Positions 1-7,357 are shown, numbered from the stretch's first letter. The stretch is DNA of 10,000 nucleotides from Trachelipus rathkii (GCA_015478945.1 JABUQX010038973.1:112501-122500); one strand, 5' to 3'. Numbers and translations are program-made. The notes: generated by a model from the sequence alone, not told the origin.

Positions 1-97
1 TATATATTGTCTATATTATATATATATATATATATTATATATATATATATAATATAATATATATAATATATATATATTTATATTATATTATATATAT

Positions 98-134
<37 letters not shown>

Positions 135-166
135 AATATAATATTATATATAATATATATATATAT

Positions 167-204
<38 letters not shown>

Positions 205-217
205 GTTATATTATATA

Positions 218-290
<73 letters not shown>

Positions 291-323
291 TATATATATA
301 TATATATATATAGTATATATATG
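1..323. repeat. (TA)n microsatellite
   Basis: Almost pure TA/AT sequence with occasional TT or AA phase shifts and one CCC interruption at 258-260. There is no gene content. Open frames here translate only as tyrosine/isoleucine runs. Confidence 0.97.
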
Positions 324-618
<295 letters not shown>

Positions 619-638
619 CTCTGGTGGGCAGAACCAAT

Positions 639-938
639 TTAAAAGCCAACATGACCCGATACAGGACTTTTAAAAATTTGTAACTCAAATGTAGATGGGA
701 GAACAGATAAAGGGAGTGCGTTCCAGGCTTTACCATTGAAGTACATTTAAGATTGAGCATAGCGGTTAAGTCTGAGGTCAGAGAGTGAATAGAGAAAATG
801 AGACTGTGTAGAAAGGCGTGTCGCACGAACCCTTCTCAATGGAGGAGGTATGCGATTGAAGAGTTCAGAAGAGCATTGTCCATTGTAATAGCGATAGAAT
901 AAAGAGAGTGATGCAACAATTCGACGGGTAGAAAGATT
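639..938 (-). pseudogene. LINE ORF2 C-terminal tail (pseudogene block)
   Basis: One minus-strand frame is open from about 936 to the stop at 639-641 apart from a single TAA at 747-749. It reads a block containing FYRYYNGQCSSEL, then a basic stretch with RVRATRLSTQSH, then WNALPLSV and FELQIFKS. These match the conserved tail that follows the RT domain in Jockey/CR1-like LINEs, where a small cysteine/tryptophan-bearing C-terminal region ends ORF2. The frame matches that of the RT block upstream. The internal stop is probably a point or small-indel lesion, because recognisable sequence resumes immediately after it. No catalytic residues lie in this block. Confidence 0.85.
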
Positions 939-1009
939 GGAGAGAAGAGAGAGAGATGAGAAGATGGAGAGAGGAGAGAGAGGAGAGAGAGGGAGAGAGA
1001 GAGAGAGGG

Positions 1010-1041
<32 letters not shown>

Positions 1042-1138
1042 GGGGGGGGGGAGGGAGAAGGGGGCGTGAGACGGGAAAGAGAGCGTGAGAGAGGGGAGAG
1101 AGAGAGAGAGAGAGGAGAGAAGAGAGAGAGAGAGAGAA
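939..1138. repeat. (GA)n / (TC)n microsatellite inside the LINE
   Basis: An impure GA tract with GGGGGGGGGGAG at about 1041-1052 and a short non-GA island near 1062-1075 (gggcgtgagacggg). It sits exactly where the catalytic part of the LINE reverse transcriptase should be. The Ser/Leu-rich or Glu/Arg-rich frames through it are microsatellite translations, not genes. Confidence 0.95.
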
Positions 1139-1402
1139 AGTTTTGAAGAATTGAAGTGTTTCCAAATTTTCCTGTTAATTATAGATTCGAAGTTAAAGCG
1201 ATTGAACGATGGTTGAGAGGAATCTCCTTTTTTTCGGCGCAGGCTGAATGAATGAGAGCTCCTTTCCATAAAGAAGGAAAGATCGAAGTAGAAACACAGA
1301 AACGGAATAGTTCAGCAAGGCAGGGTGCAAGCTCGGTAGCACAAGTTTTGAGAACCATAGGAGGAATACAATCAGGACCGTACGCCTTCTTAGTGTTAAA
1401 CT

Positions 1403-1403
<1 letters not shown>
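1138..1403 (-). pseudogene. LINE reverse transcriptase N-terminal fragment
   Basis: Minus-strand translation from 1403 gives an RT fingers/early-palm signature with KKAYGPD (canonical K[A/S].GPDG, here with Cys after the Asp), IPPMVLK, a LAELFRFC helix, FPSLWK and a degraded Arg-x-Ile-Ala-Leu-Thr segment ending at a stop at 1179-1181. A second frame supplies KKGDSS at about 1233-1216 and ESIINRKIWKHFNSS at about 1188-1144. This shows at least two frame changes within roughly 80 bp. The block ends where the (GA)n tract begins, before the F-x-D-D polymerase motif, so it cannot encode active RT. Confidence 0.88.
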
Positions 1404-1453
<50 letters not shown>

Positions 1454-1546
1454 GAAGAGAAGAGAGAGAGAGAGAGAGCTCAAACATGTCGACCTCTCCG
1501 AGCGGGAGAGATGAGAGAGAGAGGAGAGAGAGAGAGAGAGATCCTT
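1404..1546. repeat. Second (GA)n microsatellite inside the LINE
   Basis: A pure GA run of about 45 bp at 1405-1449, then impure GA with a 29-bp non-GA island at about 1479-1506 containing GTCGAC. It occupies the position expected for the segment between the ORF2 linker and the first RT motif. Confidence 0.93.
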
Positions 1547-1740
1547 CCAATTAAGCCCCTGGAGCTTGAAGACGACGGTAATTTCTGAAGGCAGTGTCCC
1601 TTCTGCGAATAGCATGAGAATAAGCAGTTAAAAAAGGTTTGTTGTGCTTAGTTGAAGGGAAAAAAATATGAATATGCCAAAAGGTAGAGACAGTAAGAGT
1701 CAACAGAGTAGGGTTTGCTGTCAGAACGCTTAAATACCCG
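1547..1740 (-). pseudogene. LINE ORF2 endonuclease-to-RT linker fragment
   Basis: The minus-strand frame shared with the RT block reads a segment with PSTKHNKPF and then SHAIRRRDTAFRNYRRL before running into the second (GA)n tract. A pattern of substrate-like residues, an A-I-x-x-R-D basic helix and an aromatic pair is typical of the region just upstream of RT in endonuclease-bearing LINEs. No catalytic function can be assigned. The 5' edge towards 1740 is blurred by loss of most of the endonuclease domain. Confidence 0.6.
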
Positions 1741-1908
1741 AGTTTAGGTTAAGAATAAGAGATGAGGTTTAGAGGAGGAGAGGTGATGTTCAACTTGAAT
1801 TTCGGTTAAGAATAAGAGATGAGGTTTAGAGGAGGAGAGGTGATATTCAACAAAGAGAAAATTAGATTTAAAACCGCGAAGGTTGCAAAAATTATGAAGC
1901 AAAAAGAC
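1741..1908 (-). pseudogene. LINE AP-like endonuclease N-terminal fragment with in-frame 57-bp duplication
   Basis: From 1893 the minus strand reads NFCNLRGF, then VEYHLSSSKPHLLFLT, and shortly after a second near-identical VEHHLSSSKPHLLFLT. Asn-x-x-x-x-Arg-Gly followed by a helix and a hydrophobic strand ending Leu-Leu-x-Leu-Thr-Glu is the opening of the exonuclease-endonuclease-phosphatase fold found in LINE ORF2, where the Asn and the later Glu bind metal. The second copy starts exactly 57 bp (19 codons) downstream, at 1794 versus 1851. A stop at 744-746 of the second thousand (1744-1746) follows the second copy. The rest of the endonuclease is missing. Confidence 0.8.
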
Positions 1909-1910
1909 CG

Positions 1911-2201
1911 TGCACCGAAACAGGTTGGCAATTCCGTGACGGCACTACTCCCCCCCCTCCACCGGAGGCCGTCAACTCCTATGTGAGGGTGTGGGAGGGG
2001 TGAATGAGGGACTATATTTGGAAGCTGCCCCTCTAGGCTTCTCTTGCAATTTCTGATTTTTTTTTTTTTTTTAAGAAGAAAACTGCTGTCTATATTGTAA
2101 TAATAAAGCTTTATGGTTTGTGATAAAAGGGAGGCCTACTCCAGTGTAAGAAGAATGTGAGTAGTAACACAGTAATATTGGACGACGTAGCTCCGCCCCC
2201 T
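1911..2201. other. Unassigned sequence between LINE and repeat patchwork
   Basis: Contains a C8-type run at about 1949-1956 next to an inverted GGAGG, a T16 homopolymer (2057-2072), and mixed AT-rich sequence. On the minus strand part of 1911-2050 may be LINE 5' sequence upstream of the endonuclease. I found no convincing coding signature. The short minus-strand frame over 2071-2289 is basic and low-complexity at its end and is not supported. Confidence 0.5.
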
Positions 2202-2352
2202 TTTCGAGAAAAAACCCACCTGACCGACGAAAAACCCACCTGACCTTTTTTTGACCGCGACCTTTTTTGACCTTGACCTTTTTGGGCAACCCTAATTTTT
2301 TGGCAACCCTAATTTTTTGGCAACCCTAATTTTTTCGGCAACCCTAATTTTT
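2202..2352. repeat. Short tandem phrases: ACCCACCTGACC and GGCAACCCTAATTTTTT
   Basis: AACCCACCTGACC occurs twice near 2213 and 2232. TTTTTTGACC phrases follow. Then GGCAACCCTAATTTTTT is repeated about five times (2285-2350) with a period of about 17 bp and T-run length changes. Confidence 0.85.
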
Positions 2353-2375
2353 GCAACCCTTCGAAGAAGGGTTGC
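2353..2375. other. Perfect hairpin, 10-bp stem
   Basis: GCAACCCTTC, three-base loop GAA, then GAAGGGTTGC: perfect pairing over 10 bp. It directly follows the GGCAACCCTAAT array, so one arm may derive from that unit. Confidence 0.85.
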
Positions 2376-2379
2376 GCCA

Positions 2380-2401
2380 AACGGTTGCGTAAGCAACCGT
2401 T
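2380..2401. other. Perfect hairpin, 9-bp stem
   Basis: AACGGTTGC, loop GTAA, then GCAACCGTT: perfect pairing over 9 bp. It starts 5 bp after the preceding hairpin and shares the GGTTGC/GCAACC core with it. Confidence 0.85.
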
Positions 2402-2417
2402 GTACGTACCCCACCCT

Positions 2418-2760
2418 AATTTTTTCGACCAACCCTTTGGTCTTCCATGGGTCAATTTTTGCCCACGGTAATTTTTTGTCCTTCCTTTAGGGACTTAGCC
2501 CTTTTTTGATGTCTTTACCTTTTTTGTCCTTGACCTTTTCTCCAAAGCTTGCCAGATACCATGGGTCAATTTTGACCCACGGTAATTTTTTGTCCTTCCT
2601 TTAGGGGCTTAGCCCTTTTTGATGTCTTAACCTTGTTTGACCATGATATTTCGGCCTTGACCTTGCCATATACCATGGGTCAATTTTGGCCCACGCCAAT
2701 TTTTGCCCACTCGTGGCCCACCCGTCACATATTTCGTTCCTAACTTGAACGCATGTATGG
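2418..2760. repeat. 114-bp decaying tandem repeat with CCATGGGTCAATTTT core
   Basis: CCATGGGTCAATTTT recurs at 2445, 2559 and 2673, exactly 114 bp apart each time. The unit also carries TTTTTTGTCCTTCCTTTAGG, a TTAGCCC element and TTGATGTCTT. Short self-complementary words are built in: GACCAA-CCCT-TTGGTC (2428-2443) and TGGGTCAA-TT-TTGACCCA (2562-2579). At 2738-2780 TCCTAACTTGAAC appears twice. No gene. Confidence 0.85.
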
Positions 2761-2784
2761 TATCTATCCTAACTTGAACACCTA

Positions 2785-2785
<1 letters not shown>

Positions 2786-2856
<71 letters not shown>
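2786..2856. repeat. (CA)n microsatellite
   Basis: Uninterrupted CA dinucleotides for about 70 bp. The long Cys/Val frames on the minus strand are translations of this tract. Confidence 0.98.
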
Positions 2857-2960
2857 CTCACAACACACAACACACATATACACACATTCACTATGACACT
2901 TACACTCCACCCATAGATACTTGCACTTACATTTACACTTATACACACGTACAAACACAC
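2857..2960. repeat. CACTTA/CCCATAG minisatellite module, copy A
   Basis: Contains ACACACATTCACTATGACAC, CACCCATAGATACTT and CACTTACATTTACACTTATA. The same set of words follows (CA)n tracts at 3671-3776, 5459-5560 and 5595-5690, and occurs reversed at 9905-10000. Confidence 0.8.
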
Positions 2961-3110
2961 GACCAACCCTTTGGTCTTCCATGGGTCAATTTTGGCCCAC
3001 CCTAATTGGCCATCCCTAATTTTCGGCAGACCTAATTTTTCGACCAACCCTTTGGTCTTCCAGGGGTCAATTTTTGAGAACCCAAATTTTTCGGTCAACC
3101 CTTTGATATT
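2961..3110. repeat. GACCAACCCTTTGGTCTTCC tandem phrases
   Basis: GACCAACCCTTTGGTCTTCC occurs at about 2961 and 3041, each followed by a form of ATGGGTCAATTTT; a decayed third copy (GGTCAACCCTTTGAT) is near 3092. This resumes the family seen at 2428 after the (CA)n interruption. The GACCAA/TTGGTC arms form a 6-bp stem. Confidence 0.85.
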
Positions 3111-3360
3111 TTACGGTTTACAATTTTTGATGCCTTACTTGATGCCTCAACTTGCTGCCCCCAACTTGATGCCTCAAACTTTTTATGCCCCAAGCTTTGA
3201 TTGCCTCACCTTTGTTGATGGCTCAACTTTGATGGCTCAACTTTTTTATGGCTCAACTTTGATGGTTCATCTTTGAGGTACCTATATTGTTGGTTTCAGC
3301 ACTTTGATGACTTCAGATTTATTGATGGTCAACTTTGATGGTTCCCAATCAACGTAAGGA
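3111..3360. repeat. GATGSCTCAACTTT short tandem array
   Basis: About a dozen variants of GATGCCTCAACTT or GATGGCTCAACTTT with a period near 14 bp, decaying to GATGGTCAACTTTGATGG at about 3325. A plus-strand open frame spans the 2971-3276 stretch only because the unit lacks stops; it is not a gene. Confidence 0.85.
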
Positions 3361-3384
3361 GTATCTAGTGATGTTCTATTAGTG

Positions 3385-3535
3385 TTCTATGAGTATTAGA
3401 TGAGTGCCAGGTGAGTGCCAAGTGAGTGCCAAGTGAGTGCAAATGAGTGCCAATGAGTGCCAAGTGAGTGCCAAGTGAGTGTCACATAGTGCCAAGTGAG
3501 TGCCACACATAGTGCCAACTGAGTGCCACTTTTTT
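3385..3535. repeat. GAGTGCCAAGT 10-12 bp tandem array
   Basis: About twelve variants of GAGTGCCAAGT or GAGTGCCA, with inserted CACATA in two late copies, ending in ACTGAGTGCCACTTTTTTTC. Confidence 0.92.
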
Positions 3536-3670
3536 TCAAGCCTTTTCTAGCCTCCCCTGAGCCTAGAATAGCCCTAATATGGGTGTCTACCCCTAGGTAA
3601 TAAGGTATGAGGAATCGATTGGTGTATATTACAATCTGCTAGAATGCTTCCTACTATGAGTTAGTATTTT
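3536..3670. other. Unique intergenic sequence
   Basis: Low-repeat sequence with CCTAG-rich words (TCTAGCCTCCCC, AGCCTAGAATAG, CCCCTAGG). No coding, RNA or mobile-element signature seen. Confidence 0.5.
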
Positions 3671-3776
3671 TATAACACTTATAAGCACTTACACTCGCCA
3701 TAGACACTTACACTAGCCCATATACACTTACACTCACACGCACAGGTACACTTACACTTACACTCACACACTCGAA
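3671..3776. repeat. CACTTA/CCATAGACACTT minisatellite module, copy B
   Basis: Repeats of CACTTACACT with CGCCATAGACACTT and GCCCATATACACTT. The same vocabulary as copy A, without a long CA run. Confidence 0.75.
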
Positions 3777-3890
3777 GCTCAATTTTGTGCCTCATCTTTT
3801 GATACTCATCTTTGATGAAGTTCATCTTTGATACCCACCTATGATTGATGATTCATCTTTGATGACTCATCTTTTTGTCTACCTCTAGAT
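3777..3890. repeat. CTCATCTTTGATGA tandem phrases
   Basis: Six or more variants of TCATCTTTGATG, such as GACTCATCTTT and GTTCATCTTTGATAC. Related to the GATGGTTCATCTTTGAG words at 3260-3277, so this is the same short-phrase family continuing after 3300-3770. Confidence 0.8.
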
Positions 3891-3910
3891 CATAAGCTGC
3901 CCACCAGGCC

Positions 3911-4078
3911 GCAGCATGATCCCACCGCGCGAAGGCCCACGACCCCGCACCCGCAGGTGCGTCCCGCCGCGGGCGCCCGCAGGCGCAATATTCCCCGCCC
4001 GCCGCGTGCGCCCGCAGGCGCCATATTTCCGCGTACCAGCCCGCCGCGTGCGCCCGCAGGCGCAATATTCCCGCACGA
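3911..4078. repeat. GC- and CpG-rich minisatellite
   Basis: An abrupt GC-rich island in AT-rich DNA. Three units begin with CCCGCCGCG at 3963, 3998 and 4040 and run through CGCCCGCAGGCG[CC/CA]ATATTCC. CpG density is far above that of the surroundings. Open frames on both strands (Ala/Arg/Pro-rich) come from the GC content and lack stops for that reason. The core resembles the inner ends of the palindrome arms at 7320-7340 and 8262-8283. Confidence 0.88.
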
Positions 4079-4329
4079 ATGAAAAATATATATATATACC
4101 TATGAGTCATTCATTTTTATTTCATACTTAAACATTTTTTATTAAAAACATTTTTCGCGAACCTAAAACTGCAACTCATTACAGACCTATTACTTTTATT
4201 TTTACTTAAGAACTTTAATTTATAAATTTTTAAAAATTGTATGTAAGAAGAAAAAAACCAGAGTGTCTGATATATAAACATTTTATTTTACTACAACTGT
4301 ACGAAATTTTATTAAAAACATTAACATTA
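4079..4329. other. AT-rich unique sequence
   Basis: Short (TA)n at 4087-4098, several TTTTATTAAAAACAT words (4130-4150, 4306-4321) that also occur in the satellite and in the palindrome arms. No gene seen. Confidence 0.55.
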
Positions 4330-5175
4330 CATACCTTAAAGCAGTAAATCAGTAAATCAATAGAGGTGTTACCTAACACCTAAGGGATTAGTATGCTTTT
4401 GTTTTACTGCTTTACTGCTTTAACTCATGTTTTACTGCTTTAACTCATATGTTTTACTGCTTTAAAACTCACATTATTTTTATTAAAAATTTACAATACC
4501 TAAACCAGTAAATCAGTAAATCAATAGAGGTGTTTCCTAGCAACAAAGGGATTAGTTTATGCTTTTTGTTTTAAACTGCTTTACTGCTTAACTCATGTTT
4601 TTACTGCTCTTTAACTCATTTGTTTTACTGCTTAACTCACATATTTATTAAAAATTACATACCTTAAAGCAGTAAATCGGTAAATCAAATCACTATTACA
4701 TAGCAACAAGGGGTTTAGTATGCTTTTGTTTTTACTGCTTTACTGCTTTAACTCATGTTTTTACTGCTTTAAGCCTCATATGTCTTTACTTGCTTTAAAC
4801 TCATATATTTATTACATTACATACCTTAAAGCAGTAAAATCAAGTAAATCAATAGAGATGCTACATAGCACCAAGGGGATTAGTATGCTTTTGTTTACTG
4901 TTTTACTGCTTTAAACTATGTTTTACTGCTTTAACTCATTATGTTTTAACTGCTTTAACTCATTATATTCATAACTTACATACCTTTGAGCAGTAATCAG
5001 TTAAATCAATAGAGGTGTGACCTAACACCAAGGAGGGATTAGTATGCTTTTTTTTACTGCCTTTTTTACTGCTTTAACTCATGTTTTACTGCTTTAACTC
5101 ATTGTTTTTACTGCTTTAACTCATATGTTTACTGCTTAACTCATATGTTTTACTGCTTTAAGTCATTTTATTATT
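4330..5175. repeat. ~164-bp satellite, five tandem copies
   Basis: The landmark AAAGCAGTAAA (or a close variant) starts at 4338, 4502, 4666, 4828 and about 4986, giving periods of 164, 164, 162 and about 158 bp. Each unit has AGCAGTAAATCAGTAAATC, then ATAGAGGTG, a short ACC/AAGGGATTAGTATGC segment, then three or more TTTTACTGCTTTAACTCAT words. AAAGCAGTAAA and TTTACTGCTTT are perfect reverse complements, so each unit can fold with a loop of about 60 bp. Number of TTTACTGCTTTAACTCAT words varies between copies. A 64-residue open frame within it is not a gene. Confidence 0.92.
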
Positions 5176-5330
5176 AACATTATGTTTTTTTTTTTAATAT
5201 ATCTATTATCGATAAGATATATGATATTATTTATTTTTATTATTAATTTTATTATTTTTATTATTTTTATTTTTATTTTTTATTTTATACATTTTTGTTT
5301 TACTTCTTGCCTATTGTTATTATTATTTAG
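5176..5330. other. AT-rich low-complexity sequence
   Basis: Poly-T at 5186-5195 and TTATTTTTATTATTTT simple sequence. Nothing coding is visible. Confidence 0.8.
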
Positions 5331-5364
<34 letters not shown>

Positions 5365-5458
5365 ACACGCACACACACACACACACCCACACACACACAC
5401 ACCACACCCACACCGCCACACACACACACACACACACCCACCCACACACACACACACT
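5331..5458. repeat. Compound (CA)n microsatellite
   Basis: CA dinucleotides interrupted by CACGCA, CCCACA and CCGCCACA variants. Thr/His and Cys/Val frames here are translations of the repeat. Confidence 0.97.
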
Positions 5459-5690
5459 TACACTTATACCCACATTCACTATGAAACTTATACACACATT
5501 CACTATGGACACTTACATTTACCCATAGACCCTTACACATTTACACTTATACACACGCAGTCACACACACACACACAACACACACACACACACTTACAAC
5601 TTATACACACATTCACTTATGACACTTGTACACACATTCATATGACACTTTACAATTACATAGACACTTTACGATTTACACTTTACACAC
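5459..5690. repeat. CACTTATA/CCCATAG minisatellite module, copies C and D
   Basis: TACACACATTCACTATGGAC, TTTACCCATAGACCCTTACA, then (CA)n at 5562-5594 and a second, more decayed set (CATTCACTTATGACACTTG, TACATAGACACTTTAC). The first set pairs with the right arm at 9905-10000. Confidence 0.8.
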
Positions 5691-5694
5691 ACAC

Positions 5695-5930
5695 ACACTC
5701 ACACACAGATTTACTTACACTACACACAGATTTACTTACACACACAGATTTACTTACACTCACAAGATTTACTTACACTCACACACAGATTTACTTACAC
5801 TCACACAGATTTACTTACACTCACACACGATTTACTTACACTCACACACAGATTTACTTACACTCACACACAGATTTACTTACACTCACACACAGATTTA
5901 CTTACACACACACACACACACACCCAACAC
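5695..5930 (+). repeat. GATTTACTTACACT minisatellite, 10 copies (left arm)
   Basis: GATTTACTTACA occurs ten times with linkers of 5-12 bp such as CACTCACACACA. Unit 3 lacks the usual CACT/TCAC linker. The peptide-like HTDLLTLT frames are this repeat. Confidence 0.95.
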
Positions 5931-6175
5931 ACACGCACACTCACCTTACACATATAACGTATAATTTATTAAAACATTTTATGGTTTTTAATTTAAACAC
6001 GTACATTTATTTTACTCATTCAAATATAACTAAAATTATTTCCAAAGTTTCTTAAAACTTCTTTAATAAATCAATCAATCATTATCTTTGAACAAAGAAT
6101 TTATTATTAACTGTTAATACTTTTTGTTTATAAATTTTATAACTATCAAGTTTTAAAATAACTTTTACTAAAATT

Positions 6176-6330
6176 TTATGAAATTTTATTAAAAACATAT
6201 ATTTTACGTACCTTAAAGCAATAAATCAGTAAATCAGTGAAGGTCATGCCCCTAGCCACCCCTCTACACAAGCTATGCACGTTTGTTCTATGACTTTACT
6301 GCTTTACATTCATCTTTAGCCATGTAATAG
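6176..6330 (+). repeat. Diverged copy of the 164-bp satellite unit inside the left arm
   Basis: AAATTTTATTAAAAACAT, then TACCTTAAAGCAATAAATCAG, AGTAAATCAG, a central segment (CCCCTAGCCACCCCTCTACA) and GACTTTACTGCTTTACATTCAT. Order and words match the unit at 4307-4420; the middle has diverged. The mirror copy is 9290-9436. Confidence 0.85.
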
Positions 6331-6493
6331 TATAAAAATAACAAAATAAGTTCTTCTCTGCTAACATAACATGTATTTTATTAAAATCTTTCTAAGTTCT
6401 TATTTAAAAATAACAATTATTCACTTACATTTATATTATTCGCTCGATGTTAACTAAAAATATTTCAAAGTTTTTAAATAATTCGGATTTTCT

Positions 6494-6517
6494 TTATTAT
6501 TATTATTATTATTATCT
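6494..6517. repeat. (TTA)n microsatellite (left arm)
   Basis: Eight trinucleotides. The right arm carries the complementary (AAT)n tract at 9088-9110. Confidence 0.9.
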
Positions 6518-6574
6518 ATGTACATTGAAAATCCATCACGAGAAAACACAACAACCCGCACTCCTTACAGATAC

Positions 6575-6808
6575 GAAACTGACCTCTCTCTGTAAAATGT
6601 GTTGAAATAACTACTTTAGGCCTAAAATTAGGATAAGCCTTTTTGTACCCCGGGGCGATTTAGGCTTAATTCCAGGTCTAAAAATATATTTCAAACTGAC
6701 CTTTTTCTGTAAAATGTGGTGCAATTAACTACGTTAGGCCTAAATTTAGGCTAAGCCTTTTTGTATGCCTTTTTGTATCCCATGCTGATTTAAGCCTAAT
6801 ACCAGTAA
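6575..6808 (+). repeat. 117-bp tandem duplication, TAGGCCTA-rich (left arm)
   Basis: GAAACTGACC at 6575 and CAAACTGACC at 6692 begin two copies, each with CTGTAAAATGTG, TTAGGCCTAAA, TAAGCCTTTTTGTA and a GATTTA[G/A]GC segment. The second copy has an extra TGCCTTTTTGTA duplication. Not coding in any frame I could follow. Confidence 0.9.
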
Positions 6809-6940
6809 AAAGGTAATTCCAGTATAGACAAGAATCATTGTTATTATTATTATTTTCTATAAATATTATTTCAAACTGAAATATGCTGGATCGGTAAGAT
6901 CCTTTTAGCAGGTTTAAAGAAGGAAATGTTTTCCTTACTT

Positions 6941-6997
6941 GTGATTGGTCGGAGTAATCCTTATCTCTATATGACCTCGTATGTGATTGGTCGAGAA
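6941..6997 (+). repeat. Paired TGATTGGTCG motifs (left arm)
   Basis: GTGATTGGTCGGAG at 6941 and GTGATTGGTCGAGAA at about 6983, 42 bp apart. Each contains ATTGG, the inverse of a CCAAT box, but no promoter context is evident. Confidence 0.75.
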
Positions 6998-7261
6998 TTA
7001 TTTTATCGTCTTTGAAAATTAACTTTGTTCTTTAAACTTGTATTTGAGCAGGTGTGTTTTATTATCTTTTAGACCCCAACTCATTTTAAAATCATAGTCA
7101 TTTTAGCTGTTAAGCGGTGCACAAGTTATCTGATTTGTATTAAAAGTGTTTTATTTTTACTAAGTGTATTTCATATTTATAATAAATACTTACATTGAGG
7201 AATAATTATTAATTTCACTAGAATAGATAATAATTAATTCACTAGATTTATAGTAGATCAC

Positions 7262-7357
7262 GTGAAGCAAAACGCAAGAGCGCACGCAAGCGCGACCCGG
7301 TGCGGAACCGACGCATGAACCCGCCGGCGTAATATTACTACGCGGTCGCGAAAATAT
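7262..7357 (+). other. CpG-dense inner end of left arm with TAATATTAC hairpin
   Basis: A 90-bp GC-rich patch (GCGCACGCAAGCGCGACCCG, GGCGTAATATTACTACGCGG, TCGCG) in strongly AT-rich DNA. TAATATTAC at 7330-7338 is flanked by GCG/CGC, giving a small stem-loop. The mirror copy at 8244-8341 has one additional T that makes GCGTAA/TTACGC a perfect 6-bp stem. Homology between arms stops at 7357. Confidence 0.85.

Larger units (their letters stand above)
619..1910 (-). mobile_element. Degenerate non-LTR (LINE) retrotransposon, ORF2 remnant
   Basis: Read on the minus strand, this region carries pieces of one LINE ORF2 in the correct order: an endonuclease start (about 1908-1745), the endonuclease-to-RT linker (about 1720-1550), the N-terminal part of the reverse transcriptase (1403-1138) and the C-terminal tail ending at a natural stop (639-641). 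The peptide style is that of Jockey/CR1-type elements, but the clade cannot be fixed without a search. The copy is dead: it has frame changes, internal stops (744-746 in register with the endonuclease, 747-749 in the tail), and long missing segments occupied by (GA)n at 939-1138 and 1404-1546. A short 3' UTR of about 20 bp precedes the (TA)n tract. An intact ORF2 is usually around 900 or more residues; roughly 300 are recognisable here. Confidence 0.88.
5461..7357 (+). repeat. Left arm of giant imperfect inverted repeat
   Basis: Reading inwards this matches, as reverse complement, the sequence from 10000 back to 8244. Matching landmarks include the CACTTATA module, the GATTTACTTACACT array, TACCTTAAAGCAATAAATCAG (6209), CGGATTTTCTTTATTATTATT (6483), the 117-bp duplicated block, GTGCACAAGTTATCTGATTT (7118) and the GC-rich end at 7262-7357. 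Divergence is modest but includes many small indels. The left arm has about 140 bp of extra CA and CACTTATA sequence near 5555-5690. The true outer limit may lie further left than 5461. Confidence 0.93.

Noticed and set aside
2284..2352. Telomere-like CCCTAA repeats
   Set aside because: ACCCTAA occurs within a unit of about 17 bp with long T runs, not as a 6-bp tandem repeat.
2627..3098. Cys/Val-rich minus-strand frames
   Set aside because: Translation of (CA)n plus flanking tandem phrases; no domain or start context.
3853..4131. Ala/Arg/Gly-rich frames over the GC-rich island
   Set aside because: High GC lowers stop frequency and the sequence is a three-unit minisatellite, with open frames on both strands.
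4330..5175. CRISPR-like array
   Set aside because: The whole 164-bp unit is repeated; there are no unique spacers between short direct repeats.
5626..6055. Open frames reading HTDLLTLT-like peptides (and the mirror at 9636-9980)
   Set aside because: They translate the GATTTACTTACACT minisatellite and CA tracts; two overlapping frames give the same kind of peptide, which is a sign of repeat translation.
6941..6997. CCAAT-box promoter
   Set aside because: ATTGGTC motifs occur inside a repeat arm with no downstream gene or core promoter signal.
7330..7338. Integrated geminivirus or CRESS-DNA virus
   Set aside because: Only the nonamer and a small stem are present; there is no Rep or capsid coding sequence anywhere in the window.
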